Assembly (NCBI GenBank): GCA_963970005.1
Contig: CAXAMN010018580.1
Coordinates: 1-64,000, forward strand
Reading direction: 5' to 3'
From: Durusdinium trenchii
Taxonomy: Eukaryota; Sar; Dinophyceae; Suessiales; Symbiodiniaceae
Length of the DNA stretch: 64,000 bases
The first letter of the stretch is position 1. Each line of letters begins with the position of its first letter. Under the pieces are notes generated by a model. It searched no databases. It saw only the letters and a list, made by a program, of their open reading frames with translations, and was not told the DNA's origin. Made by a program: the position numbers and the translations under genes. Positions 51,648 to 63,970 of the stretch are shown piece by piece.

Positions 51648-51944
51648 TTGAAACGTCCAAAAAAGAAAAATTCTCGTCCGCTTTGCTTGTCCCTGCGTGG
51701 GCACTCCCCGCGTTGGTTGCTCACCCGCAGGCCTGTGTTACACATTCAAGCTAGCAACGCTGAGAGCCTGACCGCCACAGCTGTCTTGAAAGCTGCCCTG
51801 AGCCAATCGAAAAAACTCAAAATGCAGTGCGCGCCCCTGCATCAGCTTGAGGGCGTGCAAATCTTTCACAAAGCTAACGGCCTAGCGTGGTTGATTTTTT
51901 GCTTGGAATGTCTAACGTTGTCACAGCGTGGCAGCCAAATTTAG
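51648..51944 (+). other. Coding trace, unknown
   Basis: A + frame reads RWLLTRRPVLHIQASNAESL, TATAVLKAALSQSKKLKMQC and LHQLEGVQIFHKANGLAW before a stop. It looks like a protein segment but has no recognised domain. Together with traces at 52.9-53.5 kb it may be a remnant of one gene. Confidence 0.3.
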
Positions 51945-52949
51945 CTAAGCAATCGCCTGTCATTCACCGTGCCAAACCATGCCCGAAACATGTTGTCATC
52001 ATCGCGACAATCGTTCTCTCTCACTCGTGTGATCTTGACTTTTGTCGCTGGGCTGTCCAGTCCCTTTTGTTTCGCAGTTAGGCAACCTTGCGCGACCCAC
52101 CTTGTCCCCGCCACGGCGGTAGGGAGCCTTCAAATAATTTCGGATCTCAATGTCTTTTCGCGTGGGGTCGTGATCGTGGCCAAACAGTGGAAACTTGGTT
52201 TTGGCAGAGTTCCATGGGTTTTCGGCGACGCCTGATTTGACACACTGCTTGCCATTTTGGGGAAGAAGTGCACTGTCCAAACGCCGCGCGGCCTTTCAAG
52301 ATGTCGCGTTTACGTTCGCAGTGGCAGTCTGGGCTGGGAGTTATGAGATCCAATGCCAGCCCACAGCAGCGTCAAATGGGTGAGATCCCCTTTAACACCA
52401 CTAGGACTTGTACTCCGGGCATGTTTGTTAGCCATTGAGAACCATGTTGCTCCACCTACCAGCTTCGATGCATCGTTTCGCTTAAAATCATCTCCACCGG
52501 CTGCCATGGAGAGACCGTCAAATCTCTTTCCCTGCTGATTCTTGTCCTGCTGGAAATGCGTGGGAAGCGATTCGTCGCCTAGAGCATGGAGGCTGCTTTG
52601 ATAGGCCAACTTCATCCCAAAAAGGTCATGACTGCGCGCAGCCTTCCAACACATTCTCTCAAGAACTGAACACAAAAAACAAAAAGAGGCCCCCAAACAC
52701 AAGGAGGGAGCACCTCAAGCGTAAGAGGTAAGTGTGGGGAGCCATTCTGCTCGCGCCTGAACTTTCACAGAAGCCTAGACAAGAAAGGCAACCAGCGGTG
52801 AAGCTGTGAGTTGTTAACAGCGCGAAATGAGGCGCTCAGCACCTAGCTTGAGAAGGCCAAAAGACTGGCAACTCGAAGTCACATGCGCCGGCGGCAAAGC
52901 TATAGAAGCAGGTGCCGCCTCACCAGCCCTGGGTTGTCGCAACGCTGAG

Positions 52950-53450
52950 CTCCGTGGCAAAGTTAGAGCTCAAACGTGGCTTCCGCAACATTGTGATCAG
53001 CAAAGAGGCGATGTGGCTTCACCTGTCTGGCTGTGACTGGTGGAGCCAAAGTTCCACCCCGGGCCAGATTCCAACTGTTATGCTCTGTGGACGAAGGGGC
53101 GCAGCTGCCACTGACAGGAACCGGAGTAGGCGATGCTGCTCAGCAAGAGCCCAGAATTGCGATGCGCTTAGAAAAAACCTGCTACCAATGCCGCGCAGAA
53201 ACCTATGATGGATTGAGCTGGAAGATTGAAACGGACACCGGGCGGTCCGTTTTCCGTAGGGAGTGTAGCCGTCATAGGAACGGCGCCTGCAGCCAAACCC
53301 AAGGAGGTGCAATGGGCTGAAAGACAACTCCAAAGAGCCAAGAGGGCCCACTGGGACCAACGTTCCAGGAAGCTTTTCAAGATGAGCCGGACCGAGTGGT
53401 TCGTCAGCCTACGCGAACAGCCAGAAGATCGAGCGCCTCTTAATTCGTGA
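52950..53450 (+). other. Coding traces of one gene, frames broken
   Basis: Pieces in different + frames read as one protein: FRNIVISKEAMWLHLSGCDW with QSSTPGQIPTVMLCGR, then GAQLPLTGTGVGDAAQQEPR, IAMRLEKTCYQCRAETYDGL and SWKIETDTG, then VAVIGTAPAAKPKEVQWAER, QLQRAKRAHWDQRSRKLFKM and SRTEWFVSLREQPEDRAPL before TGA. I recall related multicopy dinoflagellate proteins but not their function. The frame changes indicate decay. Confidence 0.4.
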
Positions 53451-53935
53451 ACCTTCGCCTGAGCGAGGGTCCGATGATCAATGATCAAAGTGGCAACCGA
53501 GGGCCTCATCCCTCAAAAGGTTCGCTATAGATTGGGCAAAGATTAGGAGCAAGCAATGCCATGAGCGTCAACCGAGCCATACCGAGCCACAGATCAGGCA
53601 TGAAGGTCCTCTGCTGGAACGACACCCATCAAAAGTCAAAAATATGCGGGGCCCAGCAACGCCAGGAACTTTGCTTCAAGTCCAAGGCTCAGAAGATCAA
53701 CTTCAGTCACTTGAAAGCCCGCAACAGGATGCGGCGGATTACTCTACTCTACTTTTCGTGGGAAGTCGCTTCACCAGCTGACAGGGGTAGGGCCAAAAGC
53801 TTCTCCACCTACCATCAAACAGCGAGTAGCGACCCCACCAGCGTGTGCGCCATGGCGGGCGCCTTAGATACCTACCCACGTCGAGACCTGGCAGAATATT
53901 TTTAAAATATTCCTATATACTTCCAGCTATATCTG

Positions 53936-54262
53936 AAAAAATATTCTGTGAACTGACCAGTTAGTGGAATAGTTGTAGGAATTTAATATTCCAGAAAAAT
54001 TCTAGTTTTTTTATTTAATTATTCTGGGTTTAGTTCCACCCTCCTTCTCACAAACAGGGTTTAGTTCTAGTTCTTTGAAGTAATTATTCTGGGTTTAGTT
54101 CCACCTGCCTTCTCAGGATTGCCCATCTTTCATCACTCCTCCAACATGTTCTTCATACAAAAAATATTCTGGGGTTTGTCTCCAGTATCAGCATCACATA
54201 CCTCCAGCCATAAAAATTCCTGTAAAATTATTCCAGAAAAAATATTCTGTGAACTCACGGTA
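53936..54262. repeat. ATATTCTG / TTTAGTTC repeats
   Basis: AAAATATTCTGTGAACT occurs at about 53939 and 54240. Between them, TTATTCTGGGTTTAGTTCCA occurs at about 54018 and 54084, each followed by CCTTCTCA. Confidence 0.8.
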
Positions 54263-54919
54263 TGACCTGGAATATTTAATCAAGGTACCCCCCATTGTGC
54301 GCCCAATGGAAAGTCTCACGTTGCACGTCTACCAAGTTCCTGAAGTGCCTGTCCCTCATAGAGTATCATATAGTCATATAGTACATCGAGCATGCGTCAG
54401 AAGTCCCACGCTTATGCATCCGCGCCGCCTTGTGAACGCTTGCGGTAAGCTTGCTGACCTGCCCAGACAAAACTCGGACACCTAGAATGGAACCCAGTGG
54501 AACTCCAGTCTATAACCTCCAAGGGGATGTAGGAAGGATATGAGGGAGGGGCGATGGGGCACCTTGATTTCATGCTACATACCGTCGCATACCCAAGTCT
54601 CCCTTCCTTACACAAAGTCTCGTCTCAGACCTCACCACGTTAACTCGCTCTGAGCCTAGTATGCCAGTTGGCCAACACCGCGTCACCGCAACCCGACACC
54701 CAATGCCAAATGAAGAATGCTGTGTTGCTTTGAAGCATGCAATCGTTTTTCAACTGCGACTAGCTGTCTCACGGACCTCCATCACGAGCGCATATCAGCA
54801 AGAATCCCAGCTGTCCCAGCTCTAACTTGACATCTCACCACCGCGCAAAGATCACTGTACATCACCGCACTGGACAACACAAACAAAATATGCCGGCAAG
54901 AGACCCCCAACAGTGACAA

Positions 54920-55128
54920 TGTGTCGGCGATGATGGTGAAGATGAAGGTGGTGATCGCGCTGTTGATGGTGGTGGGGTGGTGGTGATGATGGTGGCAATG
55001 AAGGTGGTGATGATGGTGGTGGTAATGGTGATGAAGGTGGTGATGAGGTGGTGGTGGTGGTGGTGGTGGCGGGTGGCGGTGGTGGGGATGAAGGTGGTGA
55101 TGGTGATGGTGGTGATGATGGTAGTTTA
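54920..55128. repeat. GGTGGTGAT microsatellite
   Basis: GGT/GAT trinucleotide runs occupy about 200 bp. Met/Val- or Pro/His-rich frames here follow the repeat. Confidence 0.95.
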
Positions 55129-55139
55129 CTTCCAGAAAG

Positions 55140-55800
55140 TTCCAGGTCCACGAAATACTGCGCCTGGCATGAAATCAGCGCCTTAAGCTCCACAACGAAC
55201 TCCGCCTCCCACGAAATCTGCACGACAAGGTCCACAAAGTTTAACGCCTGCCACGAAATCCATGCATCCAGACTTACGAAATACTGCGCCTGCCACGGAA
55301 TCTGCACCTCAAAGCGCTGCGCCTGCTATGAACTGTCAAGGTTCATATACAGCGGCGCGCTTGCCTCGAGATCTGCGCGTCAAGGTCCACAAAATGCTGC
55401 GCCTGCCAGGAAATCTGCGCGCCAAGGCCCGCAAAGTGCCATGCTTGCCGCGAAATCTGCGGACGAAGGTTGACAAAATTCTAAAGCTGCCCCTGCTTGA
55501 ATCTCCAAATTAAATTTGGTGCTGCCACAAGGCGATTCGCAGCAAGAGCACTCCGACAGACAACATCAAGACGCCCGACCGCAGGTTTCGTCCTCCGATT
55601 TCTGAAAACGAGCCACATGTCCGCCTGCAGCGACAGCAGAGCGTGCCGAAGAGCACCACCCTGTCCAAAGCACTGCGCCGGCCACGAAATCTACACATCG
55701 ACATAAAACTGCTCTGATCTCCTGCACCTGTCACGAAAAGTTGACTTTAGACTTTGGACCACTAAAGCACGAGGTTGCCCCTTGCGCCTGCCACGAAAAG
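55140..55800. repeat. Decayed 54-bp tandem repeat
   Basis: The words TGCGCCTGCCACGAAATCTG, AAGGTCCACAAA and variants recur every 50-55 bp from 55147 to about 55460 and again, more diverged, from about 55670 to 55800. Confidence 0.85.
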
Positions 55801-55839
55801 GGGTCACCAAGTCTCACCAAGTACTGGGATGAACCGTGG

Positions 55840-56090
55840 GTTTATAACAGTTACTAGAAGTTATGAGGTGAGATGTAAGTGAAACTGGCTGTAAGCTGTT
55901 ATAACTACTTGTAACTACTTATAAGTATGCTAAATGGTTGCAAAACTTAGCATAAATGATGTTAAGTAGTTGTAAAGTTTATAGAACTTATGACTTCAAG
56001 TTGCTAAGTGTTATAGAAGCTACACTATAGTATACCATGTTATACCATACTTGAACGGTATATACAAGTATGTTATAAATACACTTACAA
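55840..56090. repeat. AT-rich block with ACTTATAAGTA words
   Basis: GCTGTTATAACTACTTGTAA, ACTACTTATAAGTATGC and AGTAGTTGTAAAG are typical. It belongs with the AT-rich blocks listed earlier. Confidence 0.65.
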
Positions 56091-57039
56091 TGCCTAATAA
56101 CCTTGATAAACCCACGCTTCATCCCAGTAGTCAAAAAATTGCGCACGCGCCGCAACGAGGGCGCAGTCCCGAAGCACCCCCGCCGGCCCACCAGGTTCAA
56201 ATGCGCTTCGAAGATCTCGAGATGACTGCGCACGCTGTAAATAGCTGCGAATGAGCCGCAAACGGATGCGCGCGCCTCGATCAAACACCCGTCCTTACAA
56301 TAGCTATACCGTAAGAACCCCTCTGAAGTGCTACCACACTGGTTGGGGAACGCCAAAAACACAATTTATCGCCCACCAGACCACCATTGCACTTCTTCAG
56401 GTCCTACCAATGCCCACAATCACTCTTTGATAGAGCGATCGCGTGCTTTTAATCCACCATGGAAGTGACTTGTGCGCTTTGCCAAGTCCGTCTGCCTGCC
56501 CGTCGAGCTGGTTGAACTCTCGCTGAAGAAAGCTGTCCAGCCAGTGAGGAAACTCCTACCACCAAACAACCGAAATGAAAGTGTCTCAACAATTCAAATT
56601 CTCAACAATCCCACTTCTTGATCTGGCGAATGGGATGAAGTTGGCTGCCTGTGTTGCTCCAGCGGCGTTGAGCCGACTTGGCAAACGCATCAACAAAAAC
56701 AAAATAAGATAGAGTAGGAGCTCCTCGATTTTGCTATGGGGAGAGGAACCCGCGAACTGCAAAGTTCACTCTTTTCTATGTCACATGCATCTTGTCAACA
56801 CGCAATTTGGGCACGGCATGCTTTCGCTGTTCTTCTCGCTGTTTCAAGTCAATGGTGGGCACCTATAGGGGTGGAAGGCAGTGGAAGGGGGATGCGTGGG
56901 TCTTGTTTGGATCTGGTGGCGGCGGGGTGACTGGGGCGATGATCAAGATCGTGCGCGTTGGATGCGTTACTGGGCATCGTCGAGTGGCTGAGATCGCGTG
57001 TGTCGAGTGAGGTGAAATGCGAATTTTGGTTCCAAATGC

Positions 57040-57205
57040 GTATAACTGTCGTCAAAACCGAAGGTGGAGGTTGTGCGAAAGTGTGTTGTCGTCGAAAACA
57101 AAGGTGGAGGTGGCCAAAGTGTGTAACTGTCCTCGAAAACGAAGGTAGAGGTTGCCAAAGTGTGTGGCTGTCAGCGAAAACGAAGATGGAGGTTGCCAAA
57201 GTGTA
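57040..57205. repeat. 42-bp tandem repeat, four copies
   Basis: Units read CTGTC(G/C)TCGAAAACGAAGG, TGGAGGTTGCCAAAGTGTGT, with small changes. Confidence 0.92.
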
Positions 57206-57423
57206 AGTGTGTAGCCGTCGTCGAGGCCACTTGGTAGTACAAATGTAGTGCAGGAAGCAGCTTCTAGGAGCTCTGGCCTGAGAGCTGGCCCTACACATGT
57301 AGTGCGGGAAGCAGATATGGCGACTTGGTAGCACAAATGTGCATGAGAAGAAAATTCACTAGCTGTGGCGTCATAGTGCAAATGTAGCGTGGGATGTGTT
57401 CAAGCTACATCTGCAATATCGCT

Positions 57424-57790
57424 GCGCCATGCGGCTTTGTGCGGTTGTGGTGGAAAGTGGGTTTGCGTAAGTTCGTGCCGTTGGGGAAAGAAATTCGCGG
57501 GGAGCGGGATGATTGGCGGCGCGTACGATGCTTAATGTTGCATCTAGTCTGTGGCACACAGTGTGGCCAAATTACGTCTGTGATGTCGCTGTGCCATGCG
57601 GTTTGCGCGGCCTCGGTGGAAAGTGCGTTTGCGTGAGCCCGTGCCTTTCAGGGAAGGAAAAATGCTGGTGTGAAAAATGTGGTGTTGCCGTGTCGCTGGG
57701 GAGCGGGATGATTGGCGGTGTCCACGAGGCTTGGTGACGTTACATTGTTGTATCTGGTCTGTGGCACTCCGTGTGGCCAAATTACGGACA
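57424..57790. repeat. Direct duplication of about 170-190 bp
   Basis: GCGCCATGCGG...GTGGAAAGTG, GGGGAGCGGGATGATTGGCG and GTGTGGCCAAATTACG occur in the same order from 57424 and from 57590. Confidence 0.9.
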
Positions 57791-57831
57791 CCTGGTATAT
57801 CACGTATATATATAATACATATCATATATAG

Positions 57832-58022
57832 ATAAAGGTGTTTTGATACAGGTGTGGAGGTATAATAGGTGATGCAGGTGTTGAGATACAATTGATGCAG
57901 GAGTTGAGATACAGGGCCTGAGGTGGTACTTGTGTTGAGGTGCAGGTGATACAGGTGTTGAGATACATGTGATACAGGTGTTTAGATACAGGTGATACAG
58001 GTGTTAAGATCTAGGTGAAGAC
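57832..58022. repeat. Minisatellite, GTGTTGAGATACAGGTGAT units
   Basis: Units of 20-24 bp, such as CAGGTGTTGAGATACATGTG and CAGGTGATACAGGTGTT, are repeated about eight times. Confidence 0.92.
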
Positions 58023-59230
58023 ACCTACAAATTTCATCTACACAGCTATAACTTCGAAATCTTTATATATTTATATACTCTTAATCCAGATCTTGTCCCT
58101 ATGCTAACCTATGTCTTGAATCCAGAACATGTGAACACCACTGCTATTGTTGGAAATGTGCTGGAATCGGTCAGATATTTTTCTTTGATTTCACAGAGAG
58201 CAGGGGTTTTGTAATGCTCCTTTTTGCTTCATATAGGCCAAACAGCCCAAAGCTTCGGAGTTTTGATGAGTGTTGTATCATAATCACCTGATGGTGCTTC
58301 ACAATCGATTACAAGGGAGGAAGCAATGTCTCTCCTAAACAATAAGGGAAGAGTTTATACATGAAAAGGCTGGGACGCTTCCAAAGTAGATTTGTAAAGA
58401 AGGCAGCTCAAACTTTAATCAAATTGCAGAAGACAGGATAAGACGAACACCGCTTGTCTTTTTTGGTGACCTGGGAGTACCATAAATGTTGGACAGGTTG
58501 TTACTAGTCTTGTTGACCCTTTGACCGCGAAAACACCCTGAACTCAATCACTCAATCACTGCAAATTCAGGAAGCAACATGTCTCCGTCCGCGAACTCCT
58601 CCCATGTCTCGCTGTGCATAGGCTGAGCATGAACATTGGAATCCTGGAATGTCATTTTCGGCAAACGGTCAAGCTTTTAATATAAACTTGAAAATAGTTG
58701 AAGGACTTGGTCGATTCATTTCATAGAATGCACACACCTTGTGTGGCCTTTGCATCATTTTGCATCCATAGTATTGCACTGCGCTTGATGCTGGATGTCA
58801 GACTTCAAACCCATTTAAGAAACGCCATGCTGCTTTGTGGTTATTCATAAACATTTTTCTACAAACGCTGGCAGGACAAGCTGAACATCCAAACTCAAGA
58901 GCTTTTGTTTGATACCTGATCTGTCGACCCAGGAATTGTAATTTTGACAAAACGATCACTCAAGTGAGAATAGTATGTCCGACTGAACCTTTTCCTGTGC
59001 AATGCAGCACTTGAGATGATGTTTGGCTTTGGACAGTCTGTTAACTTCCCACGGTGACATGATGACTTGAAATAGGATTAAATAGGAGGGATTCGTTTCA
59101 AGCGAAGAAGGTCAAGAAATCGCAACAGCAAAAGCTACCCTACCCTGCAACATCACTTGCTGAGTTGAAGGCCCCCAATACCTCATTCTGATTCTCCAAA
59201 CCATCAATACTCGGTCTTCGATTTCTGATC
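58023..59230. other. No gene or repeat seen
   Basis: AT-rich sequence with frequent stops in all frames. Nothing supported. Confidence 0.55.
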
Positions 59231-62200
59231 GCTACAGTATGCTGCTGCTACACTCAGGTCTTGAGCACACCATTCGCAAGCCTGGCGGTCAAGATATGTC
59301 AAGATGCTCGTTCGGATGGGCACCAACTTGCCGCTGCGCTTTGTTTGTCACTTGCTGCCACTTGTCGCTAATCCCTTTGTATTGGACATGTTTCAATCTG
59401 ACTCAAGGGATCCTTCTATGCTGTTCCTCCGCATGTCTTTCGCTCTGCTTTGGATCGCACACGATTGGCATCTTGCATCATCAATTTTGCTGAACTGGAA
59501 CTCTTGATCTGCTGGTTGTGGGTCAGTTTCAATGGCACACGGATCGCAAAGAGTTGCAAAAGTTGCAATCCAACTCGACAAGCCACTGGAGCACGGCTGG
59601 TCGCGTCGAACAAATTACGTGGGAGGACAACTCTCTAGACCGCGGTGCCCAGAGACTTTGCGAAGAGTTTGTGCCGCGTTCGATCAAATTGTCCGCGAAA
59701 ATCACAGTGACCATCGGTGACCATGTGACTGTCTGTGTATTTGGAAGAGGTGTCAGACTAAGACCATCAAAGCCACACCGACTGCAACGAGGCTTGGCTA
59801 GCAAAGCGATGCTTTCTTCCAATTCTGCTTGATGATCTTGATGGCATCACACGCTTGCCTGTGTACCTCTACCACTCTTGCACAGAAAACTCCTTGGTCA
59901 TGTCTGTTTACCACCTCCAATAAACCCCTGCTTGGTCGACGCCCTCTGGAAAACAGTGCCCAAGACCTGATCAAGTGGGACTGGTCCAGAACTCAATGAA
60001 AGACGAGGCTCCTGATCGCACTTCAAAAGCACAATAGACCTAGAACTGCATCAGCAAAGGTCCTTGACTGCACGGTGGGCTGCCAAGGCCTGTCATTTGA
60101 GAAGTGAATAGGGCGGGTCTAACAAAGGGTGTAAGTAAAGAGATGCCACCCTTAGAAGGTTTAGCAATGACTAGCACGGGCATCATTATACGCCGCGTTT
60201 ATCATTGAATCTCAACTACAACTAGTGAGCAAGCATCGCACGCATCCCACGCTCCTGGCGCAAAGCTCTTCTCGTTCCAGCTGCCAATGTTCCTCGGCAT
60301 CCCCGCTGCTCACTTGCGCAACACATGCAAGGTGTGACCAAGTTCCATTTTCAATTACCAAGAATCTATTTTGGTCAACACCCTGCAGCAGGCAATTGAT
60401 TGCTACCAAGCTACTCTGCCCACGCTCTAAAGCCATCAGCCGCTTGGACCAAGACTGGCGGGGAGGCGAAGTTGCACTGACAACTCGCTGTCCTGCAAAT
60501 TAAGCAATGTGGGAATGCACCGATGGGATCACACACCCAGTCGGACGCCAGACTGGCTCCGTCAATCCAGCCACCAAGCAGACTGCATTCTTCCAATGGC
60601 ATGGTCCAAAGTTCGAAGACAAGTCATCACCAGTCTGGTTCCCTCTTCCCATTAAAACTTTTTGAAACTCATGAAACATCATAACACATGGGACACTCAC
60701 CGTCACCTGCAAAAACTGTTGTCCTTTCTCAATTTGCAACACATCTGATCGTGGCATCTTCTCCAAGTTCGCGGTCAATGCTGTGACGGTTGAGTCCTTG
60801 GCGGTGCAACATGGTCGCCAAGGAAAATAACCTGGAGGAGGTGGGCTTATGTAGCAAATCATCAAATTACCATTCGCCTGCGCTGGAACTTTGCTCCAAG
60901 TTTGCTGAATTTGCCGCAGAAGGGACTTCTATTGATTCTATTGGCATCAATGATCAATGGTCGATCAAGGCACTCACAAGACTTTGTGCTAGGTGCCCAG
61001 ATCTGTCAACCCACAATTTCATTTAACGTCAATTTTTCGGAACAATTTATGGGGTCACTCAGCCGTCTGGAAGTTGTGAGGTGGCAGTGCCAAATCACAC
61101 CTTGTCTACGCTGGACCTGGCACCGAACCAATGAATGATGCTCAACAAGCAGCTCATGTACCCAATCTGAATGTTATATGCCCAACACGTAGGACAGGTT
61201 TTGTTTCACGATTTTTTGGAAGCTCTACCACTTCTTCCCATTGCTTCAACCACGATTCGATGCGTTGGACATCTGCGCCCAGCTGGTCCAACCTGCTGAC
61301 AGCATATAAGAGCCATCTGGCAGGAACATTTGATATTCAAATGATATATATATATATATGTGCCTATAAGGTAAACGCATGTGAAAACTGAGGGGTGGGA
61401 GAGCTGGTGCTCGTGAATAGTGAGTAGTGGCATCTCATGCGTTCTCAGCACGAAAGGAAGTCAACAGGTTGGTTCCTTATTCTTGGTGTGCCAAAGAACA
61501 ATTCATATAAAACCATTTTTCCGGGTTTTACATGGTTTTACTATTGCAGCATTGTTGCAAACACGCTTGAACAAAGTCTGAAGTTTAAAGTGATATCTGC
61601 AACTTCAGTCTGCCATGTTGCCTTTTCCAACACAGTGTTGCTGTAACCCCCCCCCCAAAAAAAACGGTGATGTAAGTGACACGATCCAGCTTCCTCCTGG
61701 TTCTGGAGCCAAAGGAACACTCAAATGTGGGAAACAAGAGTGTTGGCCAGTGTCAGTTGGGACTTTCTTAGGTAACAGGCAGCCCATGAACAAATCACTC
61801 CCAAACCAGGAGGAAATACAAAAGCGTCGCGTCACTAGCACATATCAATTTGAGTGCCTTGCACTCTTTGATCATTCGCGACTTGCCGCTGCAGGCAAAT
61901 TTTCATAGTTTTCACTCCAAAACGTGCTCCAGATTCCCTGGCCTCTCGCCCAAATGGATCAAAGCCTCATGAAGCATCCTGCTATAGGCATCCACTGGGT
62001 CAGTCATTGCGATGACGCCGATGCTGGAGCACATGGCGCCTTGCCTTTTGGCACGCAGTGTGCAACTATTCTCTTGGTTTTCATCGTTCCTACAATGGAT
62101 TCTTGGTGAACGCTCATCAGTGCTCCCCCTGCATCTCTGCCAACTGCTGTGCAAAGTCGGGAAGAAGCTATCGCTCGCATTGGTCCAACAAACAACATGT

Positions 62201-62800
62201 CAAAGAGAAAAATGAGCTGAGCTGGTGTTCAGAATCTCAGGCGCAGGGCCAATGTGACTCAGGGCACTTGCGGAATTTGAGCAACTCTGGCGTTCGGGAA
62301 CTCCAAAAACAAATCACACCGCTTTGCTTAGAGCCGGCACCGAAATTGGATCCAAGCACCAAGCAAAAGAGCAGTTGAGTTGCGGCCTGGCCTTCACACT
62401 ACAGCAAGAGTTGCATGTTGACCCTTTTACATACACATATATAACGCTCCTGAGACACTCTTCTGAAGCGCTTCGCACTGCAGCCTTTGCTCTGAGTGTT
62501 CTCTGAAGCTTTGCTTCCACGGAAGTCTCGAAGGTCGAAGTCGAGACAGAAAGCCAGCTGGCTAAAGAAGAGCAGGCGCAACCTCCTGCTTTCCACTTCT
62601 CGAGCAAGGCCGGTGAAGGCACCGAACCGCGCAGGCGCCAAAGTAGCAGCCGGGCGGCTAAAGCCGGTAGTCGGGCCTTCTAGCAGCGATACCTCCAGCG
62701 TGAAGTCACAGAGCAGGCTCATCAACGAAATTCTCTTTCGAGCCTTTGAACTAAGCTTCGCCAAAAAGCTATCAGCAGCAACTTCCTGGACATAAGTTCC
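59231..62800. other. No confident gene
   Basis: Short frames occur on both strands. The best is 59518-59832 on the + strand (LDRGAQRLCEEFVPRSIKLS, AKITVTIGDHVTVCVFGRGV), which may be a coding remnant. The rest lacks family features. A T/A microsatellite (ATATATATATATG) lies at about 61342. Confidence 0.35.
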
Positions 62801-62892
62801 AATCTTTGATCATTTTGAGTGATCTCAGCCTTGGACGACCGTCTCGCTGTCCTTGGAATCTCTATGCAGGAGCACCGCTCCTTCAGTGGGGA

Positions 62893-63147
62893 ATGGTCTG
62901 GGGGCTCTCAGACCTTTTGGACGCTTGGATTACTACCGAGGAAGTGGGGCCCGACAACATGGGGCGCGCCGCCCCGAAGATAGAAAGCCTGGAAGATGTT
63001 ATAGCAGCACTCGAGCTCGATGCCTCTCTTCTTCAATCCGAAGGAGAGGCCCACTACACCCGGCTGATGCTGAAGGAAGAGCAGCTGATGTTGGAAGAGT
63101 TGTGGGGAGCACCTCCCATGCCCCCTACAGCGCGTTCAAGTCCCTAG
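62893..63147 (+). CDS. Small ORF with helical Glu/Leu-rich segment
   Basis: ATG at 62893 gives 84 residues: WGLSDLLDAWITTEEVGPDN, KIESLEDVIAALELDASLLQ and SEGEAHYTRLMLKEEQLMLE, then a Pro-rich end. The amphipathic helical character suggests real coding. No domain was recognised. It could be an exon of a larger gene; sequence upstream (to about 62500) is basic and Ser-rich in another frame. Confidence 0.3.
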   Translation: MVWGLSDLLDAWITTEEVGPDNMGRAAPKIESLEDVIAALELDASLLQSEGEAHYTRLMLKEEQLMLEELWGAPPMPPTARSSP

Positions 63148-63331
63148 AGCCCGATAGATTGCAGTTCGTTGGATTCCCTGAGTTTGATCCTGTTCCCTTT
63201 TTGGACAAGGAATCTGCTGTTTACTCCCGACCTCTCCGAGAAGCCCGGAGTTGAAAAGGCTCCGGCCCGAATAAGTGCCAGCCCTAGTTCCAGGAACTCG
63301 AATTCGACAAAGGTCCCGCCCCGTAGAGGAA

Positions 63332-63970
63332 CTAAAGGAAGTAGTGGAGGCCGGGGCAGGAAGTGGCCTCTTTTCCTCTTTTGACTTCGAGCCGTCTCTT
63401 GCTCCCCGCCAGCAGCAGCCTGACTTTTGGCGTTGATTTGGCTGATGCCTTTGGATGGCCTTTTCCTTTTCCCTTCTCTCTCCTCGGAGGCTTCTCCTCT
63501 TTCTCCTTGTCTCCATCTTCTTTCTTCCACAGCCGCTGAGCCTGCGCTTGGCTTCCAGATAGGAGCCTTGCACTTTCGCATGGCTGTACCCCAGGACCCA
63601 TCCAACAACGCCGTGTCCTCATCTCTTGCGCTCCACGCGCCACGTGCGCTGAAAACGACTGGAAAGGAGGCGGAGGATCCAGCAGGGATGTTTGAGCCAA
63701 CAGCCATGAGGTTGCATCGATTGAGGCCTGATCTGCAGCGGCCACAGCCAGGGAGCAACGCACTCTGGCCTGCTCCACATCGCCCCGCGGATCAGGCGTC
63801 CCATACTCCAGCCACGCACCAACTCCAATGAACGTGGGAGGGGTAGTTCTGGATCCAGAGCGGTTTTCGAGCCACCCGCGAGCCGTGATGTGGCCCGATC
63901 CTTCGCGGCTTGAGCTGCCGAGCGCCGTAGTCCGAGTACATATGATGGTGCTCTTGTAGATGAAGCCGGA
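63332..63970 (-). CDS. Likely retroelement gag-pol N-terminal region, partial
   Basis: A - strand frame enters from about 63970 and runs to 63332 without a stop. It reads TFIGVGAWLEYGTPDPRGDV, ARVRCSLAVAAADQASIDAT, SWLLAQTSLLDPPPPFQSFS, AHVARGAQE and a long Lys/Glu-rich linker (LWKKEDGDKEKEEKPPRREK). I recall this ADQ...SWLLAQ...PPPFQSFSAH series from the N-terminal part of abundant Symbiodiniaceae retroelement-like ORFs. No protease, reverse transcriptase or integrase motif is present in the part visible, and the true start lies upstream or beyond the window. Confidence 0.45.
   Translation of the reverse strand, partial: SGFIYKSTIICTRTTALGSSSREGSGHITARGWLENRSGSRTTPPTFIGVGAWLEYGTPDPRGDVEQARVRCSLAVAAADQASIDATSWLLAQTSLLDPPPPFQSFSAHVARGAQEMRTRRCWMGPGVQPCESARLLSGSQAQAQRLWKKEDGDKEKEEKPPRREKGKGKGHPKASAKSTPKVRLLLAGSKRRLEVKRGKEATSCPGLHYFL

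Noticed and set aside
54852-55307. Pro/Ser/His-rich - strand ORF of 151 codons
   Set aside because: It reads through the GGT/GAT microsatellite and the 54-bp minisatellite.
56736-57010. Overlapping + strand ORFs of 64-72 codons
   Set aside because: No family features, and they run into the 42-bp satellite.
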